A program made the position numbers and the translations under genes. The notes below the pieces were generated by a model, which was not told the origin of the DNA, did no database searches, and saw nothing but the letters and a program-made list of their open reading frames with translations. 64,000 nucleotides of DNA, from contig JACQXX010000110.1 in assembly GCA_016208495.1 (NCBI GenBank), forward strand, positions 1-64,000, written 5' to 3'. This document shows, one piece after another, positions 43,329 through 53,014 of the stretch. Within the stretch, counting starts at the first letter, position 1. Each line of letters opens with the position of its first letter. Origin of the DNA: Acidobacteriota bacterium. Its GTDB lineage: Bacteria; Acidobacteriota; Blastocatellia; Chloracidobacteriales; Chloracidobacteriaceae.

Positions 43329-45632
43329 ATGAACATTTCTCAACTGATTGCTGATGAACTTTCGCTTACAATTACTCAAATTCAGAATGTTTTAGCGCTG
43401 TTTGCCGAAGGCGGTACTGTTCCGTTTATCGCCCGCTACCGCAAGGAACGGACTGGCGAACTCAACGAAATCGTTCTGCGCGACATTCAGGACCGCTATG
43501 AGTACCTGACCGAACTCGAAGACCGGAAGAAAACGATCCTTGATTCAATTACTGAACAAGGGAAGCTGACCGATGAACTCCGCCAGCAAATCGAATCGTG
43601 TCTCAACAAAACCGAGTTGGAAGACCTCTACCTGCCCTATCGTCCAAAACGCCGAACTCGGGCGACGATTGCCCGCGAAAATGGCCTCGAACCGCTGGCC
43701 ATGCTCATCAAGGACCACAACCAGCCTGGCGCACCGGAAATTGCCCTCGAACTCGAAGCCCTCAAGTTTATTTCCGAAGATGGCAATATTAAGACGATTG
43801 TTGAAGCGCTACGGGGCGCCTCGGATATTTTGGCGGAGGAAGTTTCGGAAAAAGCCGAACTCCGCGCCCATTTGCGCAACTATTTTCTCAACGATTCAGT
43901 TGTGGTGGCGCAAATCAAGGAAGAGTTTCCCCTGGGTACAACCAAATTTGAGATGTATCGCGACTACCGCGTACCAGTAAAAGACATTGCGCCGCACAAT
44001 ATGCTGGCGCTCCGCCGGGGCGAAAACGAAGGCGTGTTGACGTTCAACTTCGAGTTTGACGATGCCCATGTTCAACAATACCTCGAACACCAGGAACTCC
44101 ACACCGATGCGGTGCAACTGCGCAAGTTCTATCAGGAACTGCTGGCCGATGCGTTTGACCGGCTGATGAAAACATCGCTTTTGGGTGAAGTGCGACTCGA
44201 AAAGAAAAAATATTCAGATGTGATTTCGATTCAGAACTTCGAAGCGAATTTCCGCGAACTCCTGCTTTCAAGCCCCGCCGGGATGAAGCCGACGCTTGGG
44301 GTGGATCCTGGGTTCCGAACTGGCTGTAAAGTCGCGGCGATTGATGAAACTGGAAAGTTTGTCGGGTATGAAACGGTCTTTCCGCATCAGTCGGAAAACG
44401 AACGGGCGCGGGCGGCTGATACATTGCGCAAGATGATCAAGCGCTATAACATCAGTTTGATTGCGATTGGCAATGGGACGGCTGGCCGCGAAACCGATGC
44501 CTTTGTCACCGAAGTCATCAAAGAACTCGATACCCGACCCATCAAGGTGATGGTCAACGAATCAGGCGCTTCGATTTATTCAGCGAGTCAGGTGGCGATT
44601 GATGAATTTCCCGACATGGATTTGACCGTTCGCGGCGCCATCAGCATTGCCCGTCGGTTGCAGGATCCACTGGCGGAGCTGGTCAAAATTGATCCGAAAT
44701 CCATCGGTGTCGGCCAGTATCAGCACGACGTGGATCAGAAATTGCTCAAGAAAAAGCTGGAAGAGACCGTTGAAAGCTGCGTGAACTTCGTTGGTGTTGA
44801 TCTCAACACGGCTTCGAAGGAATTGCTCAGCTATGTGGCGGGGATCAATTCGTCGGTTGCCAAAAACATTGTCAGCTTCCGCGATGAACACGGTGCTTTC
44901 CGCAGTCGTCAGGAGCTGATGAAAGTGCCGAAGTTTGGCCCGAAAACGTTTGAACAGGCATCGGGCTTTTTGCGGATTCGTGACGGGGTAAACCCGCTCG
45001 ATAATTCAGCGGTTCACCCGGAAAGCTACCCGATTGTCGAGCGGATTGCGGCTGATTTGAACGTGCCATTGACGGACATTACCCGGATTCCGGATCAGAT
45101 TCAAAATCTGGATATCCGCAAGTACGTCACCGCTGAGGTTGGCGAACCCACACTGGCGGACATTAAAAATGAATTATTGAAACCAGGGCGTGACCCACGG
45201 GCGGAATTCCGGTACGCGACCTTCAACGAGGAAATCAAGGAAATCACGGATCTGTCGCCAGGGATGATCCTCGAAGGCACCATCACCAACGTGACCAATT
45301 TCGGAGCGTTTGTGGACATCGGTGTTCATCAGGACGGGCTGGTCCATATTTCACAGATGTCGGCCAAATTTGTGGATGACACCACCAAAGTCGCCAAAGT
45401 TGGCCAGATTGTGAAAGTGCGGGTGGTTGAGGTCAACGTTCCGCTCAAACGCATCAGCTTATCAATGCGGCTCAATGAACCGACGGCTGCCAAACCCAAG
45501 GTCCCAGCCGCCGCACCACAGGCCAGGCCGCAGACAACCGGAAAATCGAAACCGGTGCCGGCGGCCCAGCCAGCCAAAAAGCATGCCACAATTGATGACC
45601 TGATGGCCAAATTCAATCGCAATCGAGGGTGA
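43329..45632 (+). CDS. tex: Tex-family RNA-binding transcription accessory protein
   Basis: 767 residues, normal length. N-terminal Tex helices (FIARYRKERTGELNEIVLRDIQDRYEYLTELEDRKKTIL), central YqgF-like domain LGVDPGFRTGCKVAAIDETGKFV with IGNGTAGRETDAF, helix-hairpin-helix part (VGVDLNTASKELLSYVAGINSSVAKNIVSFRDEHGAFRSRQEL), and a C-terminal S1 domain at about 645-715 (GMILEGTITNVTNFGAFVDIGVHQDGLVHISQMS). It binds nucleic acids and influences transcription and translation. An Ala/Pro/Lys-rich tail extends past the S1 domain. No ribosome site is evident because the leader is a repeat tract. Confidence 0.97.
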   Translation: MNISQLIADELSLTITQIQNVLALFAEGGTVPFIARYRKERTGELNEIVLRDIQDRYEYLTELEDRKKTILDSITEQGKLTDELRQQIESCLNKTELEDLYLPYRPKRRTRATIARENGLEPLAMLIKDHNQPGAPEIALELEALKFISEDGNIKTIVEALRGASDILAEEVSEKAELRAHLRNYFLNDSVVVAQIKEEFPLGTTKFEMYRDYRVPVKDIAPHNMLALRRGENEGVLTFNFEFDDAHVQQYLEHQELHTDAVQLRKFYQELLADAFDRLMKTSLLGEVRLEKKKYSDVISIQNFEANFRELLLSSPAGMKPTLGVDPGFRTGCKVAAIDETGKFVGYETVFPHQSENERARAADTLRKMIKRYNISLIAIGNGTAGRETDAFVTEVIKELDTRPIKVMVNESGASIYSASQVAIDEFPDMDLTVRGAISIARRLQDPLAELVKIDPKSIGVGQYQHDVDQKLLKKKLEETVESCVNFVGVDLNTASKELLSYVAGINSSVAKNIVSFRDEHGAFRSRQELMKVPKFGPKTFEQASGFLRIRDGVNPLDNSAVHPESYPIVERIAADLNVPLTDITRIPDQIQNLDIRKYVTAEVGEPTLADIKNELLKPGRDPRAEFRYATFNEEIKEITDLSPGMILEGTITNVTNFGAFVDIGVHQDGLVHISQMSAKFVDDTTKVAKVGQIVKVRVVEVNVPLKRISLSMRLNEPTAAKPKVPAAAPQARPQTTGKSKPVPAAQPAKKHATIDDLMAKFNRNRG

Positions 45633-45639
45633 GGAACAG

Positions 45640-45775
45640 GGTTCCGGGTTCTGGGTTTTCGAATTTATGTCCCTTTCGTCCCTTTCGTCCTTTATGTCTT
45701 TTAAGCCCTGAACCCTGAACCCCGAACCCTGAACCCTAAAGTTTTAGTCCTATACAAATTACACAGAAAGGGTTT
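45640..45775. repeat. GAACCCT/CCTTTCGT tandem repeats
   Basis: TCCCTTTCG units at 45669-45690, then CTGAACC/CCGAACC units of 7 bp at 45706-45740. The same words flank the tex gene on its left. No coding pattern. Confidence 0.7.
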
Positions 45776-45782
45776 TTATCGA

Positions 45783-46547
45783 ATGGGGAAGCAATTTTTG
45801 GATAAAGTTGTGCTGGTGACTGGTGGTGGCTCCGGGATTGGTCGAGCCACCGCGCTCGCCTTTGCCCACGCTGGCGCTCAGGTTGTGATTTCTGATGTGT
45901 CAGTCGGAGGCGGGGAAGAAACTGTAAGGTTGATTCAGGAAGCCGACGGGAAAGCCAGTTTTCTCAAGGCGGATGTGTCAGTGGTGGCCGAAGTTCAGGC
46001 GCTGATTGAGAAAATCGTTGCCGACTTTGGACGACTCGATATTGCCTTTAACAATGCCGGAATTCCGGGTGATTTAGGAAAAACGGCTGAGTGTTCGATT
46101 GAAAACTGGGAACGCGTGGTGGCGGTTGATTTAAACGGCGTCTTTTACTGTGCCAAGTTTGAATTGCAGCAAATGCTCAAACAGGGTGAAGGCATCATTG
46201 TGAATATGGCTTCGGTCGCTGGGCTGGTCGGAACGCCATTTGGAGCGCCCGCCTACGTTGCCAGCAAACACGGCGTGGTTGGGTTAACCCGATCAATGGC
46301 GCTGGAATATGCCCGGTCCAATATCCGGGTCAACGCGGTTTGCCCCGCGTTTACTGATACTCCAATCTTGGATCCGCTCCGCGCCTTTGACCCAACTATG
46401 GTGGAACGTTTTGCCGACCGCCAGCCGCTGGGCCGGCTTGGAAAACCCGAAGAAGTTGCTTCGGTCGTGTTGTGGTTGTGTTCACCCGCCGCCAGTTTCA
46501 TCACCGGTGCGGCAATCCCAATTGATGGTGGAACGACAGCCAATTAA
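45783..46547 (+). CDS. short-chain dehydrogenase/reductase (SDR)
   Basis: 254 residues, classical SDR. Cofactor loop VLVTGGGSGIGRATALAFAHAGA, FNNAGIPGD, catalytic Ser in NMASVAGL and YVASKHG (Tyr-x3-Lys), and the C-terminal SFITGAAIPIDGG. Asp following the second strand (VISDVS) favours NAD(H). Substrate unknown; it may be a sugar or secondary alcohol. Monocistronic between tandem-repeat tracts. Confidence 0.93.
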   Translation: MGKQFLDKVVLVTGGGSGIGRATALAFAHAGAQVVISDVSVGGGEETVRLIQEADGKASFLKADVSVVAEVQALIEKIVADFGRLDIAFNNAGIPGDLGKTAECSIENWERVVAVDLNGVFYCAKFELQQMLKQGEGIIVNMASVAGLVGTPFGAPAYVASKHGVVGLTRSMALEYARSNIRVNAVCPAFTDTPILDPLRAFDPTMVERFADRQPLGRLGKPEEVASVVLWLCSPAASFITGAAIPIDGGTTAN

Positions 46548-46890
46548 AAAGCGAGTAGCGAGTAGCGAGTAGTGAGTAGTCAGAAAAAGATTCTCCGTTC
46601 AAGGTGGTTTGAAATTTGCGGATCTTTGGTATTTCCCGTGGAAACGAGCAAAACTCCAAAAACGAATATTGATTCTAAAGAATTTACCGGTTCAAATTTT
46701 CATCAAAATGCCAATTTTCACGGCAAATACCAAAGAGCCAATTTTGCTTTGGTAACTGTGAAGTACCCAAAGGCTGAAAAGTGAATTCAAGTACCAATGG
46801 CTTGACTACTCACTACTCGCTACTCACTACTCGCTACTCTTGCTACTCACTATTCGCTTTTTGATCAATCCTTCACTCAAAAGAGGTTCT
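46548..46890. repeat. 7-bp tandem repeats GCGAGTA and inverse, with spacer
   Basis: GCGAGTA repeats at 46551-46581 and CTCACTA/CTCGCTA repeats at 46805-46858 flank about 225 bases, so both tracts could pair. A 70-codon frame at 46572-46784 begins inside the repeat and has no family pattern, so it is not called. Confidence 0.7.
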
Positions 46891-47655
46891 ATGAATGATC
46901 CGATCCAGCGATTTTCCACCCGTGTTGAAAACTATGTGAAATATCGGCCTGGCTATCCGGCTGGGGTCCTGACGATGCTGGAACAGGAATGCGGACTTAC
47001 CGCTGAGTCAATTATTGCCGACGTCGGCTCCGGCACCGGGTTTTCAACTGCCCTGTTCCTGGAGCATGGAAATCAGGTCTATGGCATTGAGCCTAACCTG
47101 GAAATGCGAACCGCAGGGGAAGCCTATCTGGCCAAATATCCTAAGTTTGTGAGTCTTGACGCCCGATCTGAAGCGACCACCCTGCCAGACCAGAGCGTTG
47201 ATTTTGTGGTCTGTGCCCAATCCTTCCACTGGTTGAACCGTGAAAAGACCCGACCGGAATTTGTGCGGATTCTCAAACCCGATGGCTGGCTGGTGATCAT
47301 TTGGAATGACCGATTGATGGACACAACCCCTGTCCTTCGGGCTTATGAAGATGCACTGCAGAAATACTCGACTGATTATTCAGTGGTGAATCACAAGCGA
47401 ATTGAATATGCGACGCTAGCTGAGTTTTTTGGTGGCGACCATTTTCAGGTGCGGCATTTTGAGAATATCCAGGAGTTTGACTATACCGGTTTCATTGGCC
47501 GGGTGCTGTCATCATCCTATGTGCCCGAACCCGGCCATCCAAACTATGAGCCGCTCATGCAAACCCTGAAGACGGTGTTTGATGAATATAATCAAGATGG
47601 AAAGGTCAACTTTGAATATGACACGCAGGTGTTTTTTGGAAAATTGAAATCATGA
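46891..47655 (+). CDS. class I SAM-dependent methyltransferase
   Basis: 254 residues from ATG 46891, preceded by AAGAGG; the longer frame from 46840 starts in repeat DNA. N-terminal VENYVKYRPGYPAGVLTMLEQECG is typical of the methyltransferase group that follows RPxYP. Motif I is IADVGSGTGFSTALFLEHG, motif II ends YGIEPN, and motif IV includes DFVVCAQSFHWLN followed by KPDGWLVIIWND. It methylates a small acceptor with SAM; target unknown. The next gene follows after about 230 bases. Confidence 0.9.
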   Translation: MNDPIQRFSTRVENYVKYRPGYPAGVLTMLEQECGLTAESIIADVGSGTGFSTALFLEHGNQVYGIEPNLEMRTAGEAYLAKYPKFVSLDARSEATTLPDQSVDFVVCAQSFHWLNREKTRPEFVRILKPDGWLVIIWNDRLMDTTPVLRAYEDALQKYSTDYSVVNHKRIEYATLAEFFGGDHFQVRHFENIQEFDYTGFIGRVLSSSYVPEPGHPNYEPLMQTLKTVFDEYNQDGKVNFEYDTQVFFGKLKS

Positions 47656-47871
47656 GTGGTTCGGGATATCAGGAAATTCTTTCCAAAATGAAGTGAGTTG
47701 AAATCCAGCCGATTTTTCGGATCTGGTTGGGTTAAGGGAATTGATAAAGGCAAAGCACCGCAGGTAGAATGGTTACCCGAAGCCGGGGAATTTTGAGTTC
47801 ATCAAAAACATCCCCGGCTTTGGCTTTCTGGCCGCAAGTCTCCTTTATCCAGGGAAATTGTCTGACGTTGT

Positions 47872-48345
47872 TTGATAGGACTTCATCCCGTGACCAATCA
47901 CATCCCACTGACACCAGAAACATTTTTTACCGCCCGTCAATTTGTCTTAGATCGGTGGCGCGCCCGGGCGCGTGAACTTGGCCGTCCAGAGCCCTCCGAT
48001 CTTTCACGGGCCTGTTTATTTGCTTCCTTGTTTGCCTATCAGGTATTTGGAGGAATGTTGCAGGGAAACCGCTTCCATCAATACACGGTCAAAGCCGGGC
48101 ATCTGATTGATTTAACGATTGGATCCGAGGATTTACAAAAGCTCCGCGAAGCTGGAATTGACCCGCACGAACACGATCCACGCTGGTGGGCCAACCCGGT
48201 GCATTTGGAAGCCATGACGTCATGTTTACCTCGGGTTGAACGCTGGGTTGAAGAGTTCCTGAAGGAACTGAACCCTGGGGACGGGGACTTTCCTCCGCTG
48301 CAGTCACCCAACCAGGACCAGGATTCGAGAAGTTATCGTCGGTAA
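47872..48345 (+). CDS. YunG-like small protein
   Basis: About 157 residues from TTG 47872, or 151 from GTG 47890; neither has a strong ribosome site. The pattern LSRACLFASLFAYQVFGGMLQGNRFHQYTVKAGHLIDLTIGSEDL places a Cys, a His and an Asp in the order seen in YunG-type proteins with a papain/transglutaminase-like fold (weak recognition from memory), and DPRWWANPVHLEAMTSCLPRVERWVEEFLKEL follows. Possibly a cysteine-dependent hydrolase or an inactive relative. Alone on its strand between a methyltransferase and the aminopeptidase. Confidence 0.6.
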   Translation: MIGLHPVTNHIPLTPETFFTARQFVLDRWRARARELGRPEPSDLSRACLFASLFAYQVFGGMLQGNRFHQYTVKAGHLIDLTIGSEDLQKLREAGIDPHEHDPRWWANPVHLEAMTSCLPRVERWVEEFLKELNPGDGDFPPLQSPNQDQDSRSYRR

Positions 48346-48417
48346 GGACAGCCCTTCAGAGATACAGGTTGTTCTTGATCTAATTGCGTCTGATAAGCTT
48401 AGATATAACTTTCGTCA

Positions 48418-51054
48418 ATGCTCACATCCATCTTCGCCACCTTGCTCATGTCATTTCTTCCATTTGGCCCTCAATCAAGTGAAAAACCTGCTGCTCCACA
48501 ACCAGGAGTTCCACTTGAACTAGCTCAATGGCGCGCATCCCACCACCACAAAATTCAATATTTACTGACGCTGAACCTGACACCAAACTCGGAAAAACTC
48601 ACTGGTACTGAAGAAATTCTGCTCACATTGGACAAAGAGGTTTCTGAACTGGTACTGGACTGGCGACCACAAACATTTGCCGACCAGAGTCTCGCCAAAG
48701 TCTGGAATATTGAGGTCAACGACCAGCCTGTCTCCGATGCCCGATTTGAAAACGAACATCTCATCATTCCGAAGATTTACCTGAAATCTGGCATCAATCG
48801 GGTGTCGTTCAAGTTTGAATCGCCTGTGAAACGATCCGGGTCAGCCGTGACGCGCTACGTTGATCAACAGGATAATTCAGAATATATCTACACGTTGTTT
48901 GTCCCATCTGATGCCAGCACCGTGTTTCCCTGTTTTGATCAACCCGATTTGAAAGCCCGGTTTATTCTCGAACTCAATGTTCCGGAAGACTGGAATGTTG
49001 TTTCCAACACCGACGTGGCCTGGTCCAAAGTGGAAAATGAATCAAACCAGTTGCGCGTCCGGTTTCATAAAACCGAACCCATCAGTACCTATCTGTTTGC
49101 GTTTGCCGCCGGCCCATTTGAGATTTTGCGGGATTCCAAAGTCGAAGATCCAACCCGCCTGTTTGTCAGGAAGTCCAAAATGGCCCGTGCCCGCCAGGAT
49201 GCTGACGAAGTGTTGCGTCTCAATCGCGAAGCAATGCTGTACTTTGAGCGCTACTTTAAATACCGGTTTCCCTTTTCCAAATATGACCTGGTCCTGATTC
49301 CTGAATTTCCCTATGGCGGGATGGAGCACGCCGGAGCGACGTTCCTGCGGGAAAATGCGATTCTGTTTCTCTCAACGCCCAGCGGAAATGACCTGGTGGG
49401 CCGGGCGCAACTGATCTTTCATGAAACCGCCCATCAGTGGTTTGGTGACCTGGTCACGATGAAATGGTTTGATGATTTGTGGCTCAAAGAAGGCTTTGCC
49501 AACTTTATGGCTGCCAAGGCCACCGAAAAAATCCTGCCGCAATACAATGCCTGGAATGCCTTTCACGCCGCCAAAACCAATGCTTACCGAACGGACATCA
49601 CGCCCGGCACCACGCCAATTTATCAGGTCATCCCTAACCTTTCGGCGGCGAAATCAGCCTATGGAAATATTGTCTACAACAAGGCCCCAAGTGTACTGCG
49701 CCAGGCCGAGTTTTATCTGGGAGCGAAAACCTTTCAAACGGCGGTTCAACGATTTGTCAAACAGCATGCTTTCGCCAATGCGGAATGGAAAGACCTTGTC
49801 ACATCATTTGAACAGGCTTCAAAACGCGAACTCGACACCTGGGCTGATGCCTGGGTAAAACGCCGGGGTTTGGCCAATATCCGCGCCGGATGGGAGCTTG
49901 ATCAACACCAACGGATCCGTAATTTTACACTCACACAGGAAAATGCGCTGGGCGAGGCCGGTGTGTGGCCAATGCGCCTTCAAATCCTGGCCCACTGGAG
50001 TGACGATAAGACCAAAACCCTGGCTGTCGTGTTAGATGGCGCTAAAACAGTTGTTCCGGAGTTCAATGGGTTGCCGGCGCCGCTTTTTGTGTATGCCAAT
50101 GCTGGTGATTATGGCTATGGCCGGTTTTTGCTCGATTTGCACAGTCGAAAATCGCTTCTGACCGAGTTTCAGCACGTTGAAGACCCATTTTTACGGTCAC
50201 TGCTCTGGGGAGCGCTCTGGGATGCGGTTTTGGATGCTGACCTGGCACCGCTCGACTATCTAAACCTGGTTCTGACCAATCTGCCCGTTGAACAGGATGA
50301 AGTGACCATTTCAGCCTTGCTTGGGCGGACATTTACCCTCTGTGAAAAATACCTGTCTCCCGCCCAACGCCAGCAGGTAGCCGAACCGGTTGAAAAAATG
50401 CTGGCACAAGGCATGCTCAATCATTCGCACAAAGGGACGCGGATATTATTTTTCCGGGCATTTACCTGGCTGGCGGTGAGCCCGTCGGCCCAGGCGAAAC
50501 TGATTGATTTGCTCAATGAAAAGGTTTCAATCCCCGAAATCAAGCTCAGTTCCAGTGACCGGTTTGATATCGTGGCCAGGCTTATCCAACGCAATCACCC
50601 TGACGCTGCAACCTGGTTTGCCAGACAAAGCCAGCTTGATAAAACAGATGATGGCCGACGGGCGACGTTTGCGGTCAAAGCTGTCAGTCCAACGGTTGAA
50701 ACGAAACAGCAGTATTTTGAAGCTTATTTCAAAGATCAGTCACTTCCGGAAAGCTGGATCGAAGACAGCCTGTCATTTTTTAATGTCCCCGATCAGGCCG
50801 AACTCACCCAGTCTTTTTTGAAGATGGCGTTGACTGAAATTCCAAATCTGAAAAAGAAGCGCAAAATTTTCTTTATCAATCGCTGGCTGGGAGCATTTAT
50901 CGGAGGCCAGACCAGTGGTTCGGCGTTAAACGTGGTTGAAACATTCCTGGCTGAGACCCAATTGGAGCCGGATCTGAAACTCAAAGTCCTTGAATTTCGG
51001 GATGGACTGGAACGATGCGTGAAAATCCGGGAAAAATATGCTCGCCCCGAGTAA
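48418..51054 (+). CDS. M1-family zinc aminopeptidase
   Basis: 878 residues. Short signal peptide (LTSIFATLLMSFLPFG), then the M1 N-terminal beta saucer. The exopeptidase motif is PYGGMEHAGATF (GxMEN-type with His) at about 300, and the zinc motif IFHETAHQWFGDLVTMKWFDDLWLKEGFANF (HEXXH plus Glu 18 residues later) at about 337. The C-terminal helical domain is full length. It removes N-terminal residues from peptides in the periplasm. Followed by a DUF2807 gene 120 bases later. Confidence 0.95.
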   Translation: MLTSIFATLLMSFLPFGPQSSEKPAAPQPGVPLELAQWRASHHHKIQYLLTLNLTPNSEKLTGTEEILLTLDKEVSELVLDWRPQTFADQSLAKVWNIEVNDQPVSDARFENEHLIIPKIYLKSGINRVSFKFESPVKRSGSAVTRYVDQQDNSEYIYTLFVPSDASTVFPCFDQPDLKARFILELNVPEDWNVVSNTDVAWSKVENESNQLRVRFHKTEPISTYLFAFAAGPFEILRDSKVEDPTRLFVRKSKMARARQDADEVLRLNREAMLYFERYFKYRFPFSKYDLVLIPEFPYGGMEHAGATFLRENAILFLSTPSGNDLVGRAQLIFHETAHQWFGDLVTMKWFDDLWLKEGFANFMAAKATEKILPQYNAWNAFHAAKTNAYRTDITPGTTPIYQVIPNLSAAKSAYGNIVYNKAPSVLRQAEFYLGAKTFQTAVQRFVKQHAFANAEWKDLVTSFEQASKRELDTWADAWVKRRGLANIRAGWELDQHQRIRNFTLTQENALGEAGVWPMRLQILAHWSDDKTKTLAVVLDGAKTVVPEFNGLPAPLFVYANAGDYGYGRFLLDLHSRKSLLTEFQHVEDPFLRSLLWGALWDAVLDADLAPLDYLNLVLTNLPVEQDEVTISALLGRTFTLCEKYLSPAQRQQVAEPVEKMLAQGMLNHSHKGTRILFFRAFTWLAVSPSAQAKLIDLLNEKVSIPEIKLSSSDRFDIVARLIQRNHPDAATWFARQSQLDKTDDGRRATFAVKAVSPTVETKQQYFEAYFKDQSLPESWIEDSLSFFNVPDQAELTQSFLKMALTEIPNLKKKRKIFFINRWLGAFIGGQTSGSALNVVETFLAETQLEPDLKLKVLEFRDGLERCVKIREKYARPE

Positions 51055-51173
51055 AAAATCTGTAAATTGGAGTGAACTCTTTTTTTTAGAGGGGCGTATG
51101 GGGCGACGTCATCAAACACATCTTCCCAATTCAAATCAGCAAAAGATTCAGCTATCAAAGAGAGGTTCTTCCC

Positions 51174-51842
51174 ATGAAACGTGTATTCCCGACAATTCTT
51201 CTGGTGTTGTTTTTGGCCATTTGGGCCGTCTCCATGGCCATTGGTCCCCGGCTGAAGGGCAGCGGAACAACCAAAGCCGAGCCCCGCGCGGTGGCAACGT
51301 TTAATAAAATCGAATTACGCGGCGCCTTTGACGTCAAAGTTATTTGTCAGCGTGACCAGAGCATTGATATTCAAGCCGATGATAACCTGCTCCCGTTTAT
51401 TTATTCCGAAGTTGACGGCTCAACCCTCAAGATCGGCACCCGCCAGAAGTTTTCAACGCGCACTCCAATTCAAATCACCATCACCGTTCCAAATCTCGAA
51501 GCCCTCTCTCTGGCTGGCTCCGGCGATGTTGAAGTCATCGAAGTCAACAACCAGCAACTTGCCATCAATCTGGCTGGTTCCGGTGATGTCAGACTGTCTG
51601 GGACAACCAAGGCCGTGAACCTGTCATTAGCTGGTTCAGGCGATATTGACGCCCAGGAATTATTTTCAGACAGCGCGAAGGTGTCAGTCGCCGGCTCAGG
51701 AAATGTGGTCGTCAATGCGGAAAAAGACCTTGAGACGCGCATCGCGGGTTCAGGTGATGTGACCTACTTTGGCAACCCAACCAACGTGGTCAAGAAAGTT
51801 GCCGGTTCTGGCAGCATCCATCACGGATCAAGCGAAAACTAA
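51174..51842 (+). CDS. DUF2807 (head GIN-type) secreted protein
   Basis: 222 residues, preceded by AGAGAGG. N-terminal membrane segment or signal (VFPTILLVLFLAIWAVSMAIG), then FNKIELRGAFDVKVICQRDQSIDIQADDNLLPFI and repeated AGSGD turns (LSLAGSGDVEV, INLAGSGDVRL, LSLAGSGDIDA, VSVAGSGNVVV, TRIAGSGDVTY), the parallel beta-helix pattern of DUF2807. Such proteins are exported and of unknown function. Strong terminator directly after. Confidence 0.9.
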   Translation: MKRVFPTILLVLFLAIWAVSMAIGPRLKGSGTTKAEPRAVATFNKIELRGAFDVKVICQRDQSIDIQADDNLLPFIYSEVDGSTLKIGTRQKFSTRTPIQITITVPNLEALSLAGSGDVEVIEVNNQQLAINLAGSGDVRLSGTTKAVNLSLAGSGDIDAQELFSDSAKVSVAGSGNVVVNAEKDLETRIAGSGDVTYFGNPTNVVKKVAGSGSIHHGSSEN

Positions 51843-51880
51843 TCAGAACTCAGGGCTGAATCAGTTCAAGGGGTAACAAA

Positions 51881-51920
51881 AAACCGTTTGCGGAGTGAAA
51901 ACTCGCAAACGGTTTTTTGT
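51881..51920 (+). terminator. rho-independent terminator
   Basis: AAACCGTTTGCGGAGT and ACTCGCAAACGGTTT form a 15-bp stem with one bulged G around GAAA, followed by TTTGTTTTT. It ends the aminopeptidase/DUF2807 unit. Confidence 0.9.
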
Positions 51921-51936
51921 TTTTGGATAAGGACTT

Positions 51937-52033
51937 ATACCAGTTTGTAGTCAGTAGTCAGTAGTTCGCTAAGTTTATTCGATTGAATTACTTGACTGTT
52001 TTCTAATACGAGGACTCCAGTACAAATTGGTAT
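51937..52033. repeat. dispersed ~100-bp element with 7-bp core, best copy
   Basis: Begins ATACCAGTTTGTAG and ends GTACAAATTGGTAT, which are inverted repeats (12 of 14). Inside are AGTCAGT repeats, TTCGCTAAGTTTATTCGATTGAATTACTTGACTG and TAATACGAGGACTCC. Three other full copies and one partial copy occur in this window. Confidence 0.75.
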
Positions 52034-52059
52034 TAGAGAGCTAATAGTTGCCAACACTT

Positions 52060-52563
52060 TCACCAGTTTCGGGTTCTGCTCGGTTCCACTGTCTCAACGC
52101 GCCGATTGGGTTCAACTGATTCCTTATCTGGTGGCGCGTCCCCAGGTATGGGACTATCTTCGGTTCGAATTCGAACTGCCTGAACAGAGCCATTTTCAAA
52201 AATAATCCATAATTCCCAGTTCGAAGCCCCAAATTCCAGAGGAGTAGATGCACTTAACAGGTTCGGAGCATACCCCACTGTAATTTCAGGAGTTTTGTAT
52301 TTATTGACAATGGCTGAAGCTTCCTTAAAAGACATGCCAGGCGATACTTCCTGGTGAATGCGAGTGATTACCTGTCGTTGAGGAGCATCTTGTTCCCATC
52401 TATATTGTGCAAATCGCAAAACCCCTAAAATAACCAGAACAATACTAAGGCACACAATCAGCGGACCTTTACGATCCAGCCAGGCTCTCAACGATGACTG
52501 TTCACCTGGATGACGAGGGAAAAAGTAAGGGTTGAGCTTAACTGGTGGAGGCAATGGGTTCAT
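52060..52563 (-). CDS. single-pass membrane protein of unknown function
   Basis: 167 residues. One membrane segment at about residues 33-52 (GPLIVCLSIVLVILGVLRFAQYRW), then an extracytoplasmic part (VSPGMSFKEASAIVNKYKTPEITVGYAPNLL...WELWIIFENGSVQAVRIRTED) that resembles SmpA/BamE-like or PepSY-like small domains with a GMSxxE-type turn (weak inference). Acidic, proline-rich tail. No clear family. Confidence 0.65.
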   Translation of the reverse strand: MNPLPPPVKLNPYFFPRHPGEQSSLRAWLDRKGPLIVCLSIVLVILGVLRFAQYRWEQDAPQRQVITRIHQEVSPGMSFKEASAIVNKYKTPEITVGYAPNLLSASTPLEFGASNWELWIIFENGSVQAVRIRTEDSPIPGDAPPDKESVEPNRRVETVEPSRTRNW

Positions 52564-52635
52564 AAACTCACTTCTGATCTATGCGGAAAGCATTTTAACC
52601 TTTTGGTTAAAGTTTGTAACTCACTGAAAAAAGAC

Positions 52636-53013
52636 CTATTCAAGGGTGTCTTCTTCGTGAAATTCACCATAGAACTCAGCCGCAATCTCAATCTGGCCCA
52701 CAATCGAATTGTTAAATCTGAGTACATCATCCGAAAGAATCTGGTATTCACGAAAAGGTGTGCCGTCAACCGGTTCGGTCCGGTAGTTTTTGAGAAACTC
52801 AAGCGCTACGTCACATTGCGTCACAAACCCTGCCGGAGGAACACAAAACCGGGCAATCCAGTCACGGGCAAGCTGCTCGGCATGAGCAAACTGCAATGAC
52901 AAACACAACACCGGTTGATCAGGAAGTCGCGGTGGAAATCGGGTAAACCCACTGGCTTCAATCATTTCAAGTTCTTGCAAACTGATGGCGCGATAGAGTG
53001 TAATCGTTGACAT
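52636..53013 (-). CDS. small protein of unknown function
   Basis: 125 residues from ATG 53013; the longer frame is translated from repeat DNA. It starts STITLYRAISLQELEMIEASGFTRFPPRLPDQPVLCLSLQFAHAEQLARDW, a layout (L-Y-R start, later F-x-x-x-x-E/A-A) that recalls ADP-ribosyltransferase-like or RES-type folds, but no catalytic residues can be assigned. Acidic C-terminus. Similar genes of this kind occur near toxin-immunity loci (weak). Confidence 0.6.
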   Translation of the reverse strand: MSTITLYRAISLQELEMIEASGFTRFPPRLPDQPVLCLSLQFAHAEQLARDWIARFCVPPAGFVTQCDVALEFLKNYRTEPVDGTPFREYQILSDDVLRFNNSIVGQIEIAAEFYGEFHEEDTLE

Positions 53014-53014
53014 A

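Noticed and set aside
46572-46784. 70-codon plus-strand frame
   Set aside because: Starts in a 7-bp repeat tract; no ribosome site or family pattern.
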